A stretch of DNA of 64,000 bases from Bacilli bacterium (GCA_017525855.1 JAFXSE010000001.1:7066-71065), one strand, 5' to 3'. Counted from the first letter of the stretch, positions 28,111-37,541 are shown. Notes: generated by a model not told the origin, from the sequence alone. Translations and numbers: made by a program.

Positions 28111-29984
28111 TGATAACAAAGGGGCAAAAAATTAATGATCGTTACGAAATAGTTCGTAGTATTGGTGAAGGTGGAATGGCGAATGTATATTTAGGATATG
28201 ATACTATTCTAGATAGAAATGTAGCTATTAAAGTTTTACGTGGTGACTTATCTAATGATGAGAAGTTTGTTAGACGTTTTCAAAGGGAGGCTTTGTCTGC
28301 TTCTAGTCTTTCACATCCAAATATTGTTGAGATGTATGATGTTGGAGAAGATAATGGTATTTATTATATTGTAATGGAGTATGTAGAAGGTCAAACTCTT
28401 AAACAATTATTAAAGAGAAGAGGTAGTCTTACTTTAAGTGAAACAATTGATATTATGCTTCAACTAACAGATGGTATGTCGCATGCTCATGATAGTTATA
28501 TTATTCATAGAGATTTGAAACCACAAAATATTATGATTCAAGATGATGGGCAAATTAAAATAACTGATTTTGGTATAGCTATGGCACTTAATTCTACACA
28601 ATTGACACAAACTAATTCGGTTATGGGTTCTGTACATTATTTACCTCCAGAACAGGCTACTGGTAAGGGATCTACAATAAAAAGTGATGTTTATTCTATG
28701 GGAATAATTTTTTATGAATTATTAACAGGATCACTTCCTTTTAAGGGTGAAAATGCTGTCGAGATAGCTTTAAAACAAATGAAGGAACCATTACCTAGTT
28801 TAAGAGATGAAAATCCTTCTATTCCGATGAGTGTTGAAAATGTTATTTTAAAAGCAACAGCTAAGAATCCTAAAAATAGATATAATGATTCTAAAGCTAT
28901 GCATGATGACTTGTTAACTGTTTTGGATGATAATAGAATTAATGAGGAAAGATATCAATATCCATATCCTGAACATGAGGAAAATACAAAAGCAATAAAG
29001 AAACTTGAAGAAGTTAAAGAAAAAGAAGATACTGTTGCTTCTAAAATTGAAGATAAGGAAGATAAGATTAGTAAAAGAATTATTCTTATTTTATCAATAG
29101 TATTTATTGGAATATTACTTATATTAATTGTTGTTGCTTTGTTAATTCCTAAATTGACTGAAGTAAAATCTATTAAGGTTCCTAATGTTACTAATATGAC
29201 TATAAGTAAAGCTGAAAAAACTCTTACTGATAGTGGGTTTATAGTTGATGCTGAGATTGTAACGGTTGCATCTGATACAGTAAAAAAGAATAGAGTTGTT
29301 AGAACTGAACCATCAGCTGGTAGAGTTATAAAGAAGGGAACTAAAATAGTCATTTATAAGTCTACTGGTATTAAAACATATACTATAGAAAACTATGTTG
29401 AACAAGATTATAAGGAGAGTATGGTTACTCTACAAAATTATGGATTAACTGTTAATTTAGAAAAAATTGATCCAGATAGTAATAATTGTAAGTTTATAGG
29501 TAAAGATGTTGTTGTTGAGCAGTCTTTACAAGAAGGATCAGTAGTAAAAAGTGGAGATTCTATAACATTTAAGATTTTGAATCCTGTTGTTTTCCCTGAT
29601 TGGAATGGTGAGACTCAAGACGTAGTATCTAAATGGTGTAATCAGAACTGTGTAACACTTAATGTTTCTTATCAAGAAACTACTGATTCAAGTCAAATAG
29701 GTAAAGTTATTAGTCAATCTAGACCTAAGGATGCTAATGTAAAAAATAATGATAGTGTTTCTATTGTTATTGGTAAGAAATCTAGTACTGTAACTGAGAC
29801 TAAGACATGTATTTCTACTACTGATAGTACTAAAACTAAAGTTGTTTCAAAGGATGAAAAGTGTCCAACTGGATATAGAGAAAAAACAGCTGCAGATGAA
29901 AAAACTGATACTAAGACTGATACTAAAACTGAGACAAAAACAGATACAAAAACAGATGCAAAAACTAGCAGCACTAATCATTAG
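28110..29984 (+). CDS. prkC: PASTA-domain Ser/Thr kinase PrkC
   Basis: 624 residues, starting GTG. Hanks-type kinase: glycine loop GEGGMANVY, Lys41, HRDLKPQN (Asp135), DFG (Asp153). One membrane helix near 323-345, then three extracellular PASTA domains which bind muropeptides; the third carries an unusual WCNQNC pair. After these come a short Cys-containing segment and a low-complexity Lys/Thr/Asp tail (about 595-624). In Bacillus PrkC triggers spore germination and affects wall metabolism. Operon with prpC, rsgA and rpe. Confidence 0.96.
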   Translation: MITKGQKINDRYEIVRSIGEGGMANVYLGYDTILDRNVAIKVLRGDLSNDEKFVRRFQREALSASSLSHPNIVEMYDVGEDNGIYYIVMEYVEGQTLKQLLKRRGSLTLSETIDIMLQLTDGMSHAHDSYIIHRDLKPQNIMIQDDGQIKITDFGIAMALNSTQLTQTNSVMGSVHYLPPEQATGKGSTIKSDVYSMGIIFYELLTGSLPFKGENAVEIALKQMKEPLPSLRDENPSIPMSVENVILKATAKNPKNRYNDSKAMHDDLLTVLDDNRINEERYQYPYPEHEENTKAIKKLEEVKEKEDTVASKIEDKEDKISKRIILILSIVFIGILLILIVVALLIPKLTEVKSIKVPNVTNMTISKAEKTLTDSGFIVDAEIVTVASDTVKKNRVVRTEPSAGRVIKKGTKIVIYKSTGIKTYTIENYVEQDYKESMVTLQNYGLTVNLEKIDPDSNNCKFIGKDVVVEQSLQEGSVVKSGDSITFKILNPVVFPDWNGETQDVVSKWCNQNCVTLNVSYQETTDSSQIGKVISQSRPKDANVKNNDSVSIVIGKKSSTVTETKTCISTTDSTKTKVVSKDEKCPTGYREKTAADEKTDTKTDTKTETKTDTKTDAKTSSTNH

Positions 29985-29992
29985 GGAGGATT

Positions 29993-30820
29993 ATGGAAGG
30001 ACAAATAGTTAAAATTATAAAAGATTTACATGTTGTAAGTTGTAATAAAGAGATATTTAATTGTAAATGTCGTGGGAAAATACGTAATATTAAAGTGGTA
30101 CCTTTAGTTGGTGATTATTGCGTATTTGATCCTTCAAAGTTGGTTATTGAAGAAATACTTCCAAGAAAAAATGAGTTTCAAAGACCACCAGTTAGTAATA
30201 TTACACAAGCTATTATTGTAACTAGTATGGTTGAACCTCTTTTTTCGTTGAATTTATTAGATAGATTTTTAGTTACTATGAAATTACATGGGATTGAAGC
30301 AATTATTTGTATTACAAAAGAGGATATTGCTTCTTCAGAAAAAAAAGAGGAAATAAATAATTATTTGTCTTATTATAAAAAAATAGGTTATAAGGTTATT
30401 TCTAATCAGGATTTAGAAAGTATTCAGAAGGTTTTATCTCATAATACGACTGTTTTTACAGGACAAACTGGTGCTGGAAAGAGTACTTTGCTTAATAAAT
30501 TAAATCCTAATTTAAAATTGGAAACTGGAGATATTTCTCAGGCTTTAGGAAGAGGTAAACATACAACTAGAGTAGTTAGTTTATTTGAAGTAAATGGGGG
30601 AAAAGTATTAGATACTCCTGGTTTTTCATCTTTAGAATTTGGTGATAGTACAAGGGAAGATATTAAGAAGTCTTTTATTGAGTTTTCTCATTATTCTTGT
30701 CCATTTAGTGATTGCTCTCATGTTAATGAGAAAGAGTGCTCTGTTAAAAAAGCTGTTAGTGATGGAAAAATCTTAATGAGTAGATATGAAAATTATATTA
30801 AATTTATAGAAAAGAGGTAA
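29993..30820 (+). CDS. rsgA: Ribosome small-subunit-dependent GTPase RsgA
   Basis: 275 residues. Circularly permuted GTPase: OB fold at the N-terminus, then G4 (CITKEDI), G1 GQTGAGKSTLLNKL, G3 DTPGF, and a C-terminal zinc finger CPFSDCSHVNEKECSVKKA. It checks maturation of the 30S decoding centre. Position after prkC is conserved. The G4 motif ITKED differs a little from TKxD but is recognisable. Confidence 0.95.
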   Translation: MEGQIVKIIKDLHVVSCNKEIFNCKCRGKIRNIKVVPLVGDYCVFDPSKLVIEEILPRKNEFQRPPVSNITQAIIVTSMVEPLFSLNLLDRFLVTMKLHGIEAIICITKEDIASSEKKEEINNYLSYYKKIGYKVISNQDLESIQKVLSHNTTVFTGQTGAGKSTLLNKLNPNLKLETGDISQALGRGKHTTRVVSLFEVNGGKVLDTPGFSSLEFGDSTREDIKKSFIEFSHYSCPFSDCSHVNEKECSVKKAVSDGKILMSRYENYIKFIEKR

Positions 30821-30825
30821 TGTTT

Positions 30826-31452
30826 ATGTTAGTTTCAACATCTTTTCTAAGTAGTCAAAATCCAGCTAAAGATTTACGATTACTTAATGAAACAGATACA
30901 GATTTTATACATGTTGATGTAATGGATGGTATATTTGTTCCTGGTAGAACTATGCCTTGGAAAGAAATGCGTAAGATTTATAAATATACATCTAAAAGAC
31001 TTGATGTTCATTTAATGGTTGAGAATCCTTCAAAATTAATCAAGAAATATGCAACTCTAAACTCAGAGTATATTACTATTCATGTAGAAACTGAGAATGT
31101 AGAGGATAATTTAAAATTAATAAAAAGTTACGCTATTAAATGTGGCCTTGCTATTAATCCGGAAACAAAAGTTAAGGATTTAGTACCATATTTACCACTT
31201 GTTGATTTAATTCTTGTTATGAGTGTTGAACCTGGAAAAGGTGGACAAGCTTTTATTCCTAAGACAAAACAAAAAATAAAAGAAATTACTAAGTTATTAA
31301 AGGAATATAATAAAGAAGAGGTAGTTATTAGTGTAGATGGTGGTATAAATGATGAGACTAAAAAGAATTGTGGGGATGCTACTATTTTAGTATCTGGAAG
31401 TTTTATATTATTAGGTGATGATTATCAAGAAAGAATAAATAAATTAAGATAG
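30826..31452 (+). CDS. rpe: Ribulose-phosphate 3-epimerase
   Basis: 208 residues, TIM barrel. HVDVMDGIFVPGRTMPW, DVHLMVENPS, VMSVEPGKGGQAF and VDGGI are the epimerase signatures with the catalytic aspartates and metal histidines. Interconverts ribulose-5-P and xylulose-5-P. ATG 30826 has AAAGAGG at 8 bases; the ATG at 30820 is too close. Follows rsgA as in Bacillus. Confidence 0.95.
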   Translation: MLVSTSFLSSQNPAKDLRLLNETDTDFIHVDVMDGIFVPGRTMPWKEMRKIYKYTSKRLDVHLMVENPSKLIKKYATLNSEYITIHVETENVEDNLKLIKSYAIKCGLAINPETKVKDLVPYLPLVDLILVMSVEPGKGGQAFIPKTKQKIKEITKLLKEYNKEEVVISVDGGINDETKKNCGDATILVSGSFILLGDDYQERINKLR

Positions 31453-31463
31453 GGAGATATATT

Positions 31464-32231
31464 ATGAATCAAGAAAATAATAATAATAGCAATATTAATA
31501 ATAATAATGCTGTTAATCAAAATAATGGTAAAAGTCAAAATACTATTAATAATGTTATTCCGCCAGTTTCATCAACACTACCTAAACCACAAGTTGTAAA
31601 TACTTCTGTAAATCAAGTAAAGGAGAATGTTGTTCCTAATCCAGTCGTTGTTGAAAAGCAAAATAATCAGGAGCCTCCAAAAAAAGAAGGAGTCTTTAAA
31701 TATATTTTAGTTTTTATTTTTCTAATAGGAATTGTTTTATTTGTTTTCTTTCTTCCTCAAATATCTGAAATAATTAAAGAAAAACAAAAGAATTCAAATA
31801 AGTCTACTAGTTCTGATTTGATTGATAATGGAACTCTTATATGTGAGAAAAAACATTCAACTGATGAAACAGATATTTATTATGATTTTAGTTTTTTATT
31901 TAATGATAGAAAGTTAGAAACTTCAACTTTAGAAACTAGAATAGAAAGTATTAATACAGATTATCTTACTAAAAGAAAAGAGGAATGTGATTTAATAAGT
32001 TCTATATCTGATAGTATATCAGGAGTAAGTGTTAGTTGTGATTTTTCAAGTGGAGTTTTAAAAATAAAAGAAGAATATACTCATAAAAGTATTTCAACAG
32101 ATAATTTAACAGCTTATACAGAAGCTGGTGGTACATATCCAGAATTTGAATATCATAAAAATATTTATGATATTAAATCCTCTTTATTAAAAGATGGTTA
32201 TGATTGTGATGTAACGTCTGTACAAGAATGA
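31464..32231 (+). CDS. Unknown membrane protein with Asn-rich N-terminus
   Basis: 255 residues, no family recognised. The first ~75 residues are disordered and Asn/Gln/Pro-rich, then one membrane helix (YILVFIFLIGIVLFVFFLP) and an extracytoplasmic domain with four cysteines, likely forming disulfides. Overlaps the next gene by four bases (ATGA), so the two are co-translated; the partner is a wall-active-type 3D protein, which hints at an envelope role. Confidence 0.7.
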   Translation: MNQENNNNSNINNNNAVNQNNGKSQNTINNVIPPVSSTLPKPQVVNTSVNQVKENVVPNPVVVEKQNNQEPPKKEGVFKYILVFIFLIGIVLFVFFLPQISEIIKEKQKNSNKSTSSDLIDNGTLICEKKHSTDETDIYYDFSFLFNDRKLETSTLETRIESINTDYLTKRKEECDLISSISDSISGVSVSCDFSSGVLKIKEEYTHKSISTDNLTAYTEAGGTYPEFEYHKNIYDIKSSLLKDGYDCDVTSVQE

Positions 32232-32950
32232 TGAAAAGAATTATTTTTGTAATTTTAATATTTTCTTTAGCTAGTATTTCAATTTATTATTCTTGTTATG
32301 TTAATACAAGTAATTTCTCTATTAATATAGGTAATAATGTTAAAGTAATTAGCACCTCTTTTTTAGAGAAAGTTGTTGATAAAGAAGAAATTCCTGAAGA
32401 AAATAAGGAATTATTAGATAAAGAAGAAAAGACAGATGTTGTTTCTTTTGATAATAATAAAGAGATTAAAACTCCTGTAGAAGAAAAAAGTACTGAACAA
32501 GGTAATCAGGAGAGTAAAGAGGTAAGTACTACAATTGTAGATGATTCAAAAAAAATGGAAAGTAGTGAATTAGATAGTGTTTATGTAGGACTAAAATTTG
32601 AAGGTAGTATGACTGCTTATGGTAAAGATTGTTGTAGCAGTGATCTTGAAAGACAGGGTATAACAGCAACTGGATTTGATTTAAAAAATAGTCTTACTTA
32701 TAATGATCCTGTTTATGGAAGTGTTAGGATAGTAGCTTCTGATAAAAACTTTAAGTATTATTCAATTATTAAAGTAAATGATCCGATAGATGGAGTGTAT
32801 AATGTTATTGTGTTAGATAGAGCTGGTAGTGTAATAGGATTAAATAAAGTGAAAAAATTCGATTTAGCTGTTGAAAGTGAAGCGTTTGCTGCTCACAATT
32901 ATGGGGTACATAGAAATGTTTCTTTTGAAGTTTTAAGAGTTGGTAAATAA
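32228..32950 (+). CDS. Exported 3D/RlpA-like beta-barrel domain protein
   Basis: 240 residues. N-terminal signal anchor (IIFVILIFSLASISIYYSC), a Glu/Lys-rich linker, then a C-terminal domain with MTAYGKDCCSS, GITATGFDL, YGSVRIVASD, NVIVLDRAGSVIG and AHNYGVHRNVSFEVLR, which fits the 3D/double-psi beta-barrel domains found in wall hydrolases. Substrate presumably peptidoglycan; unproven. Overlaps the preceding membrane protein gene and is followed by a terminator. Confidence 0.75.
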   Translation: MMKRIIFVILIFSLASISIYYSCYVNTSNFSINIGNNVKVISTSFLEKVVDKEEIPEENKELLDKEEKTDVVSFDNNKEIKTPVEEKSTEQGNQESKEVSTTIVDDSKKMESSELDSVYVGLKFEGSMTAYGKDCCSSDLERQGITATGFDLKNSLTYNDPVYGSVRIVASDKNFKYYSIIKVNDPIDGVYNVIVLDRAGSVIGLNKVKKFDLAVESEAFAAHNYGVHRNVSFEVLRVGK

Positions 32951-32951
32951 G

Positions 32952-32976
32952 GAAAAGTCAATACTTTTCTTTTTAT
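32952..32976 (+). terminator. Terminator after the 3D-domain gene
   Basis: GAAAAGT/ACTTTTC stem, CAAT loop, T-rich tract. Confidence 0.8.
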
Positions 32977-33010
32977 TTGTATATGATTATAATTATATTG
33001 GAGGTAGCGT

Positions 33011-35155
33011 ATGAATGATGCAATTATAGAACAAATCGCAAGTGAAGAAAAAATAACTAAAAAACAAGTAGAGGTTGTATTACAATTATTAAAAGAAGGA
33101 AATACAATACCCTTTATAGCTCGTTATAGAAAAGAAATGACTAATGCTTTGGATGAGGAGCAAATAAGAAAAATAAGTGATGTATATCAGTATCAGTTAA
33201 ATTTATATAATCGTAAGGAAGATGTTATTAGATTAATAGATGAAAAAGGTTTATTGACTGAAGAATTAAAAGCAGAGATTTTAAAGTGTAATAAATTGGT
33301 AGAAGTAGAAGATTTATATAGACCATATAAGGAAAAGAAAAAGACTAAAGCTACTGAGGCAATAAAGAATGGATTAGAGCCTTTAGCTAAAAAAATAATG
33401 TCTTTTCCTGTTGACGGTAATATAGAAAATCTTGTTAAACCATATATAAATGAAAATGTTAAAGATATAGAATCTGCAGTGGAGGGTGCTTCTTATATTA
33501 TTGCAGAGTGGATTAGTGATAATGCAAGTTTTAGGAAATTTATTAGATCTTATATTTATAAAAATTCTTCTCTTGTTACAAAAAAGAAGAAAAATGAACT
33601 TGATAAAGATTTAGTTTATGAAATGTATTATGATTATCAAGAAAATATTAGAAGTATTAAAGCTCATAGAGTAATGGCTGTTAATAGAGCTGAAAAAGAA
33701 GGCGTAATTTCAGTTAGTATTAATTATGATAAAGAAGGTATTATTAGTTTTTTAACTAAAAGATTAGTTAAGAATGAAAAAAGCTTTGTGGTTGAAATAG
33801 TAAAGAATTCTATTTTAGATTCTTTAAAGAGACTTATTTTACCTAGTGTTGAAAGAGAAGTTAGAACTGAATTAAAAGAAAAGGCTGAAGTTGTTTCTAT
33901 TGATAATTTTTCAAATAATGTAGAAAAATTATTACTTACTCCTCCAATGAAAGAGAAGGTTGTACTTGGTTATGATCCGGCATTTAGGACTGGTTGTAAA
34001 TTGGCTGTACTTGATCCTACTGGGAAACCATTAGAAATTGCTGTAATATATCCTACAGAACCACATTTAAAAATAGAAGAGTCTAAAAAGAAAGTGTTGG
34101 AATTAATTGATAAATATGGTATTGATATTATAGCTATTGGAAATGGTACTGCTTCTCGTGAAAGCGAAGCCTTTATTGCTAGTGTTATTAAAGAGGCTAA
34201 AAGACATGTTGATTATATAATAGTAAATGAAGCAGGAGCTTCGGTCTATTCAGCTAGTAAACTTGCAATTTCTGAGTTTCCAGATTTAACAGTAGAAAAA
34301 AGAAGTGCTATTAGTATTGGAAGAAGACTTCAAGATTCTCTTTCAGAGCTTGTTAAAATCGATCCTAAAAGTATAGGAGTTGGTCTTTATCAACATGATG
34401 TATCAGAAAAAAAACTGGATGAATCATTAACTTTTGTTGTTGAAAAAACAGTTAATTCTGTAGGAGTTAATATTAATACTGCAAGTAGAAGTCTACTTTC
34501 TTATGTGTCAGGGTTAACTAAAAAAGCAATTGATGAAATTTTGAAAGTAAGAGATCAATTTGGTAAATTTGTAAGTCGTGAACAAGTGAGAAAATTAAAA
34601 AGTATGACTCCTAAAGTATATGAACAGTCTATTGGTTTTATTAGAATACTTGATGGTGAAAACCCTTTTGATAAAACTTCAATTCATCCTGAAAGTTATG
34701 ATGCTGCAACTAAACTGTTAAATATTTTAGGTTTTAGTCCTTCAGATATTGGTTCTGTTGAATTAAAAGATGCTTTAAATCTTGATCTAGAAGAATATAG
34801 TAAAAAGTTAGATATAGATAAGTTTACATTAGAAGATATTATAAAATCTTTAATTTCGCCTGAAAGAGATCCAAGAGATGATATACCAAAACCACTTCTT
34901 AGAAGTGATATATTAAAAATAGAAGATTTACATATTGGAGATAAGTTACAAGGAACTGTTAGAAATGTTGTTGATTTTGGTTTATTTATTGATATTGGAC
35001 TTCATAATGATGGACTTGCTCATATATCAAAATTAAGTAAAGAATATATTAAACATCCAGCTGATTTGTTTAGTGTTGGAGATATAGTTGATTGTTATGT
35101 TGATAGTATTTCAATTGAAAAAGAAAAAGTTAGTTTAACATTATTAGAAAATTAG
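33011..35155 (+). CDS. tex: Tex-family RNA-binding transcription accessory protein
   Basis: 714 residues, full length. YqgF-like RNase fold (VLGYDPAFRTGCKLAVLD), helix-hairpin-helix region (VGVNINTASRSLLSYVSG) and a C-terminal S1 domain (GDKLQGTVRNVVDFGLFIDI) are in Tex order. Roles in RNA turnover and transcription are reported. It has its own GGAGG and is separated by terminators from its neighbours. Confidence 0.96.
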   Translation: MNDAIIEQIASEEKITKKQVEVVLQLLKEGNTIPFIARYRKEMTNALDEEQIRKISDVYQYQLNLYNRKEDVIRLIDEKGLLTEELKAEILKCNKLVEVEDLYRPYKEKKKTKATEAIKNGLEPLAKKIMSFPVDGNIENLVKPYINENVKDIESAVEGASYIIAEWISDNASFRKFIRSYIYKNSSLVTKKKKNELDKDLVYEMYYDYQENIRSIKAHRVMAVNRAEKEGVISVSINYDKEGIISFLTKRLVKNEKSFVVEIVKNSILDSLKRLILPSVEREVRTELKEKAEVVSIDNFSNNVEKLLLTPPMKEKVVLGYDPAFRTGCKLAVLDPTGKPLEIAVIYPTEPHLKIEESKKKVLELIDKYGIDIIAIGNGTASRESEAFIASVIKEAKRHVDYIIVNEAGASVYSASKLAISEFPDLTVEKRSAISIGRRLQDSLSELVKIDPKSIGVGLYQHDVSEKKLDESLTFVVEKTVNSVGVNINTASRSLLSYVSGLTKKAIDEILKVRDQFGKFVSREQVRKLKSMTPKVYEQSIGFIRILDGENPFDKTSIHPESYDAATKLLNILGFSPSDIGSVELKDALNLDLEEYSKKLDIDKFTLEDIIKSLISPERDPRDDIPKPLLRSDILKIEDLHIGDKLQGTVRNVVDFGLFIDIGLHNDGLAHISKLSKEYIKHPADLFSVGDIVDCYVDSISIEKEKVSLTLLEN

Positions 35156-35218
35156 TGTTTAGCATTGCTTTTTTTCTTTTTTTTTGATTAAATATAATTA
35201 ATAGTAGGAGTGTGTGTT

Positions 35219-36361
35219 ATGGAGAATACAAAAGGGTTAGGGTTAGAAAAACAAAAAGTTTTTAGATATTATAGACGTATTACAATATCTTTAATTTTCT
35301 TTATTTTATGTCTTTCTATATGGACGACTATGCTTAATAATGTTGATTGGACATTTAGTGATATTTTATTTGAATTAATATCATTAGTAGTTATAACTAT
35401 TTCTGGTATGTTTGGTAATGTAGTAAATAATTTTTCATTATTTCATTTAAGAACTATAAAGATGACACCAGAGAGATTGAAGTCAGTACTTATTGGGTTG
35501 TTTTTTCCTTTAGTTTTTATTTTATATATTATGATTACTCATGATAGTTTTATGCAATATGTTAGAAATATTTCTTTACATAATTTTATTACATTATTAG
35601 TTTATTCGTTGCCTGTAGCCATTATAATTTCACTTATTATTTATTTAAGTTATGTTTTGGTGGGCCCTAAATATAAGAGATGTAAGGTTCCAGAGTATGA
35701 GGAGAAAATAGAGGCTAGTTTGGATAATTATAAATACTTGTCTATAAATGTTGTTACTGTTGTTACATTTATATCTATGTGGATTAAAGTATCTCTTAAT
35801 AAAAATTGGAGATTAGATTCTATTACGACTGAAATTGTTGTATTATTAGTTGTTTTTGTAATGAAGGTAATAGCTAATTCTAAAAATAAATTAAAATGGT
35901 ATCATTCAGAAAAAATTAAAATTAATAAATACTTCGTTTTAGCGTTATTTATACCTTATTGTTCAGTTTTAATTTCAGCTTTATTAAGTAGTAGTTTTAG
36001 AACAAGAATTTCAGTACTTGGTGTTAATAATGTTATATCTCTTTTAGTATTCTTATTACCATTATTTATAGTTATTGATATAGCTTTATTCTATATTTTA
36101 AAATTATTAGCTCGTATTTCTGATGATAATAAAAAAGAAAAGAAAATACCTACTAAAAAACAACAAATAAGAAATGAAAATATTATTATTTCATTTTCAT
36201 TAACTGTTATTTCTATATTGTTGTTATTTATATATATTTTAACTAATATTTTAACTTTCTTAAATATGGAATTATTGTTACAGTTGTTTACAGTATTAAT
36301 ACCTCTTGGGGTTATAATTTATTTGGTGTTCTATTATTCTATTATTAATATTAATAAATAG
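35219..36361 (+). CDS. Unknown multi-pass membrane protein
   Basis: 380 residues with about ten hydrophobic segments and short loops, no recognised family. ATG 35219 follows TAGGAG at 8 bases; the GTG at 35210 lies within the ribosome site. Two halves of the protein look alike (five helices each, with a MKVI/KMTP cytosolic loop in between), so it may have arisen by internal duplication. Closed by a terminator at its stop codon. Confidence 0.7.
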   Translation: MENTKGLGLEKQKVFRYYRRITISLIFFILCLSIWTTMLNNVDWTFSDILFELISLVVITISGMFGNVVNNFSLFHLRTIKMTPERLKSVLIGLFFPLVFILYIMITHDSFMQYVRNISLHNFITLLVYSLPVAIIISLIIYLSYVLVGPKYKRCKVPEYEEKIEASLDNYKYLSINVVTVVTFISMWIKVSLNKNWRLDSITTEIVVLLVVFVMKVIANSKNKLKWYHSEKIKINKYFVLALFIPYCSVLISALLSSSFRTRISVLGVNNVISLLVFLLPLFIVIDIALFYILKLLARISDDNKKEKKIPTKKQQIRNENIIISFSLTVISILLLFIYILTNILTFLNMELLLQLFTVLIPLGVIIYLVFYYSIININK

Positions 36362-36390
36362 CTATCTATTGATAGTTATTTTCTTTTCTT
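36357..36390 (+). terminator. Terminator after the multi-pass membrane gene
   Basis: Ten-base-pair stem (one G-T) around CTATC/GATAG with loop TATT, then T-rich. Confidence 0.65.
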
Positions 36391-36437
36391 GAAAAAATAG
36401 GTGATATGATATATTATAGAATAAGCGTGGAGGAATT

Positions 36438-36776
36438 ATGAAAAAGTTTAAGATAGATTCAAAAGATATTAAACCTTTGTTAGAGTGGGATGGTCCTAGT
36501 GGTTGTATTGCTACTGATAGAATTGTTGTTGATGGTTTTAAAGTTGGATATATGTATAGGGAAGAGCCTAATAGTAAATATCCAGATAGTGGATGGAGAT
36601 TCTTTCAAGGAGAAGAATCTGATGAATATGTAAGTGATATTCATAATTCTGGTATATATGATTTAAATACTATTTGTAATTATGATCCATCTATTATTCC
36701 TTTACTTAAATCTCCGTATGGTACGTGTTATTACAGAGACAAGATGGGTACATTTAGAGGAGAAAAGCTAAAGTAA
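36438..36776 (+). CDS. DUF2185 domain protein
   Basis: 112 residues, nearly all one domain: CIATDRIVVDGFKVGYMYRE, DSGWRFFQGEESDEY, and YDLNTICNYDPSIIPLL are the conserved DUF2185 blocks (also described as an immunity-protein family, Imm33). Function unknown. Small, acidic, cytoplasmic. The stop is one base before the ATG of yqeK, so they are co-translated. No toxin gene is adjacent. Confidence 0.85.
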   Translation: MKKFKIDSKDIKPLLEWDGPSGCIATDRIVVDGFKVGYMYREEPNSKYPDSGWRFFQGEESDEYVSDIHNSGIYDLNTICNYDPSIIPLLKSPYGTCYYRDKMGTFRGEKLK

Positions 36777-36777
36777 T

Positions 36778-37359
36778 ATGAAATATAGTATTGAAGAATT
36801 AAAAAGTGTTCTTAAAAGTATTTTGAGTGAAAAAAGATACAATCATTCTATTTTAGTTATGGAAGAAGCTCAAAGATATGCGCTTAAGTATAAACCTGGT
36901 GATAAAGAGTTTTTGGAAAGAGTAAAAAGGGCAGCTTTGATGCATGATGTTTGTAAAGAAATGACTAGAGAAGAAGTTATTAAGTATGTAGAAGAAAATA
37001 ATATAGATTTGAATATAGATAAAGAAGAAAATAAACCATTGATTCATGGAATAATAGGAGCAGATTTATGTTTTAGAAAGTATGATTTTACTTCTGAGAT
37101 GGCAAATGCAATAAGATGGCATACAACTGGATCTTTAAATATGAGTTTAATGGATAAAATAGTTTTTATAGCTGATAAGATTGGTAGAGAAAATTTAGAT
37201 GATGATTTAAAGAAAATTAGGAATCTTTCATATAATAACTTAGATGATGGAATAATTTTGTTTATTGAAAAAAATATAGTTAGATTAAAGAGTAAGGGTA
37301 TACCTATTATCGATTTGTCTTATAAAGTTGTTGATGGGATAAAAGCTAAAAAAAATTAA
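36778..37359 (+). CDS. yqeK: HD-superfamily hydrolase YqeK (Ap4A hydrolase)
   Basis: 193 residues, HD domain with RAALMHDVCKEM, HGIIGAD and IRWHTTG carrying the metal ligands. YqeK is a symmetrical Ap4A hydrolase. Translationally coupled to the DUF2185 gene. In many Bacilli yqeK lies between nadD and rsfS; neither is here. Confidence 0.9.
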   Translation: MKYSIEELKSVLKSILSEKRYNHSILVMEEAQRYALKYKPGDKEFLERVKRAALMHDVCKEMTREEVIKYVEENNIDLNIDKEENKPLIHGIIGADLCFRKYDFTSEMANAIRWHTTGSLNMSLMDKIVFIADKIGRENLDDDLKKIRNLSYNNLDDGIILFIEKNIVRLKSKGIPIIDLSYKVVDGIKAKKN

Positions 37360-37366
37360 AAAAGTG

Positions 37367-37394
37367 TTGACAATATTAATTATCTTGGTATAAT
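37367..37394 (+). promoter_or_regulatory. Strong promoter of tRNA-Gly
   Basis: Perfect TTGACA, 16-bp spacer, TGG plus perfect TATAAT at 37389-37394 (extended -10). Confidence 0.85.
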
Positions 37395-37413
37395 TATTAT
37401 TGTCTACTAATTT

Positions 37414-37487
37414 GCGGATGTAGTTTAATGGTAGAACCTCAGCCTTCCAAGCTGACTACGTGGGTTCGATTCCCATCATCCGCTCCA
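37414..37487 (+). tRNA. tRNA-Gly(TCC)
   Basis: 74 bases, including encoded CCA. Acceptor GCGGATG/CATCCGC, anticodon loop CTTCCAA, T arm GGGTTCGATTCC. Reads GGA/GGG. The 3' end (GCTCCATTTGAA, 37482-37493) is repeated at 45825, and the anticodon arm resembles the 13-bp repeats of the mobile element. Confidence 0.97.
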
Positions 37488-37493
37488 TTTGAA
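37482..37493 (+). repeat. Left copy of tRNA-Gly 3'-end repeat (candidate island border)
   Basis: GCTCCATTTGAA spans the last six tRNA bases and six after. Exact second copy at 45825-45836. Twelve bases is short for a tyrosine-recombinase core, but the position at a tRNA 3' end is typical. Confidence 0.5.
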
Positions 37494-37496
37494 GAC

Positions 37497-37535
37497 AACT
37501 TACGGACTAATTAAAGTTCGTAAGTTTTTATTTTG
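37497..37535 (+). terminator. Terminator after tRNA-Gly
   Basis: Twelve-bp stem AACTTACGGACT/AGTTCGTAAGTT (one G-T), six-base loop, T tract. Confidence 0.85.
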
Positions 37536-37541
37536 CCAGTA

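Noticed and set aside
28955..29353. Open frames on the - strand inside prkC (also 29714-29974)
   Set aside because: Both are shadows of PASTA and tail coding sequence; Ser/Val-rich translations reflect the complement of Thr/Lys repeats.
29904..29984. Repeated ACT/AAAAC units at the prkC 3' end as a possible CRISPR or tandem array
   Set aside because: They are short in-frame codon repeats giving a Lys/Thr tail; no spacers or constant repeat length.
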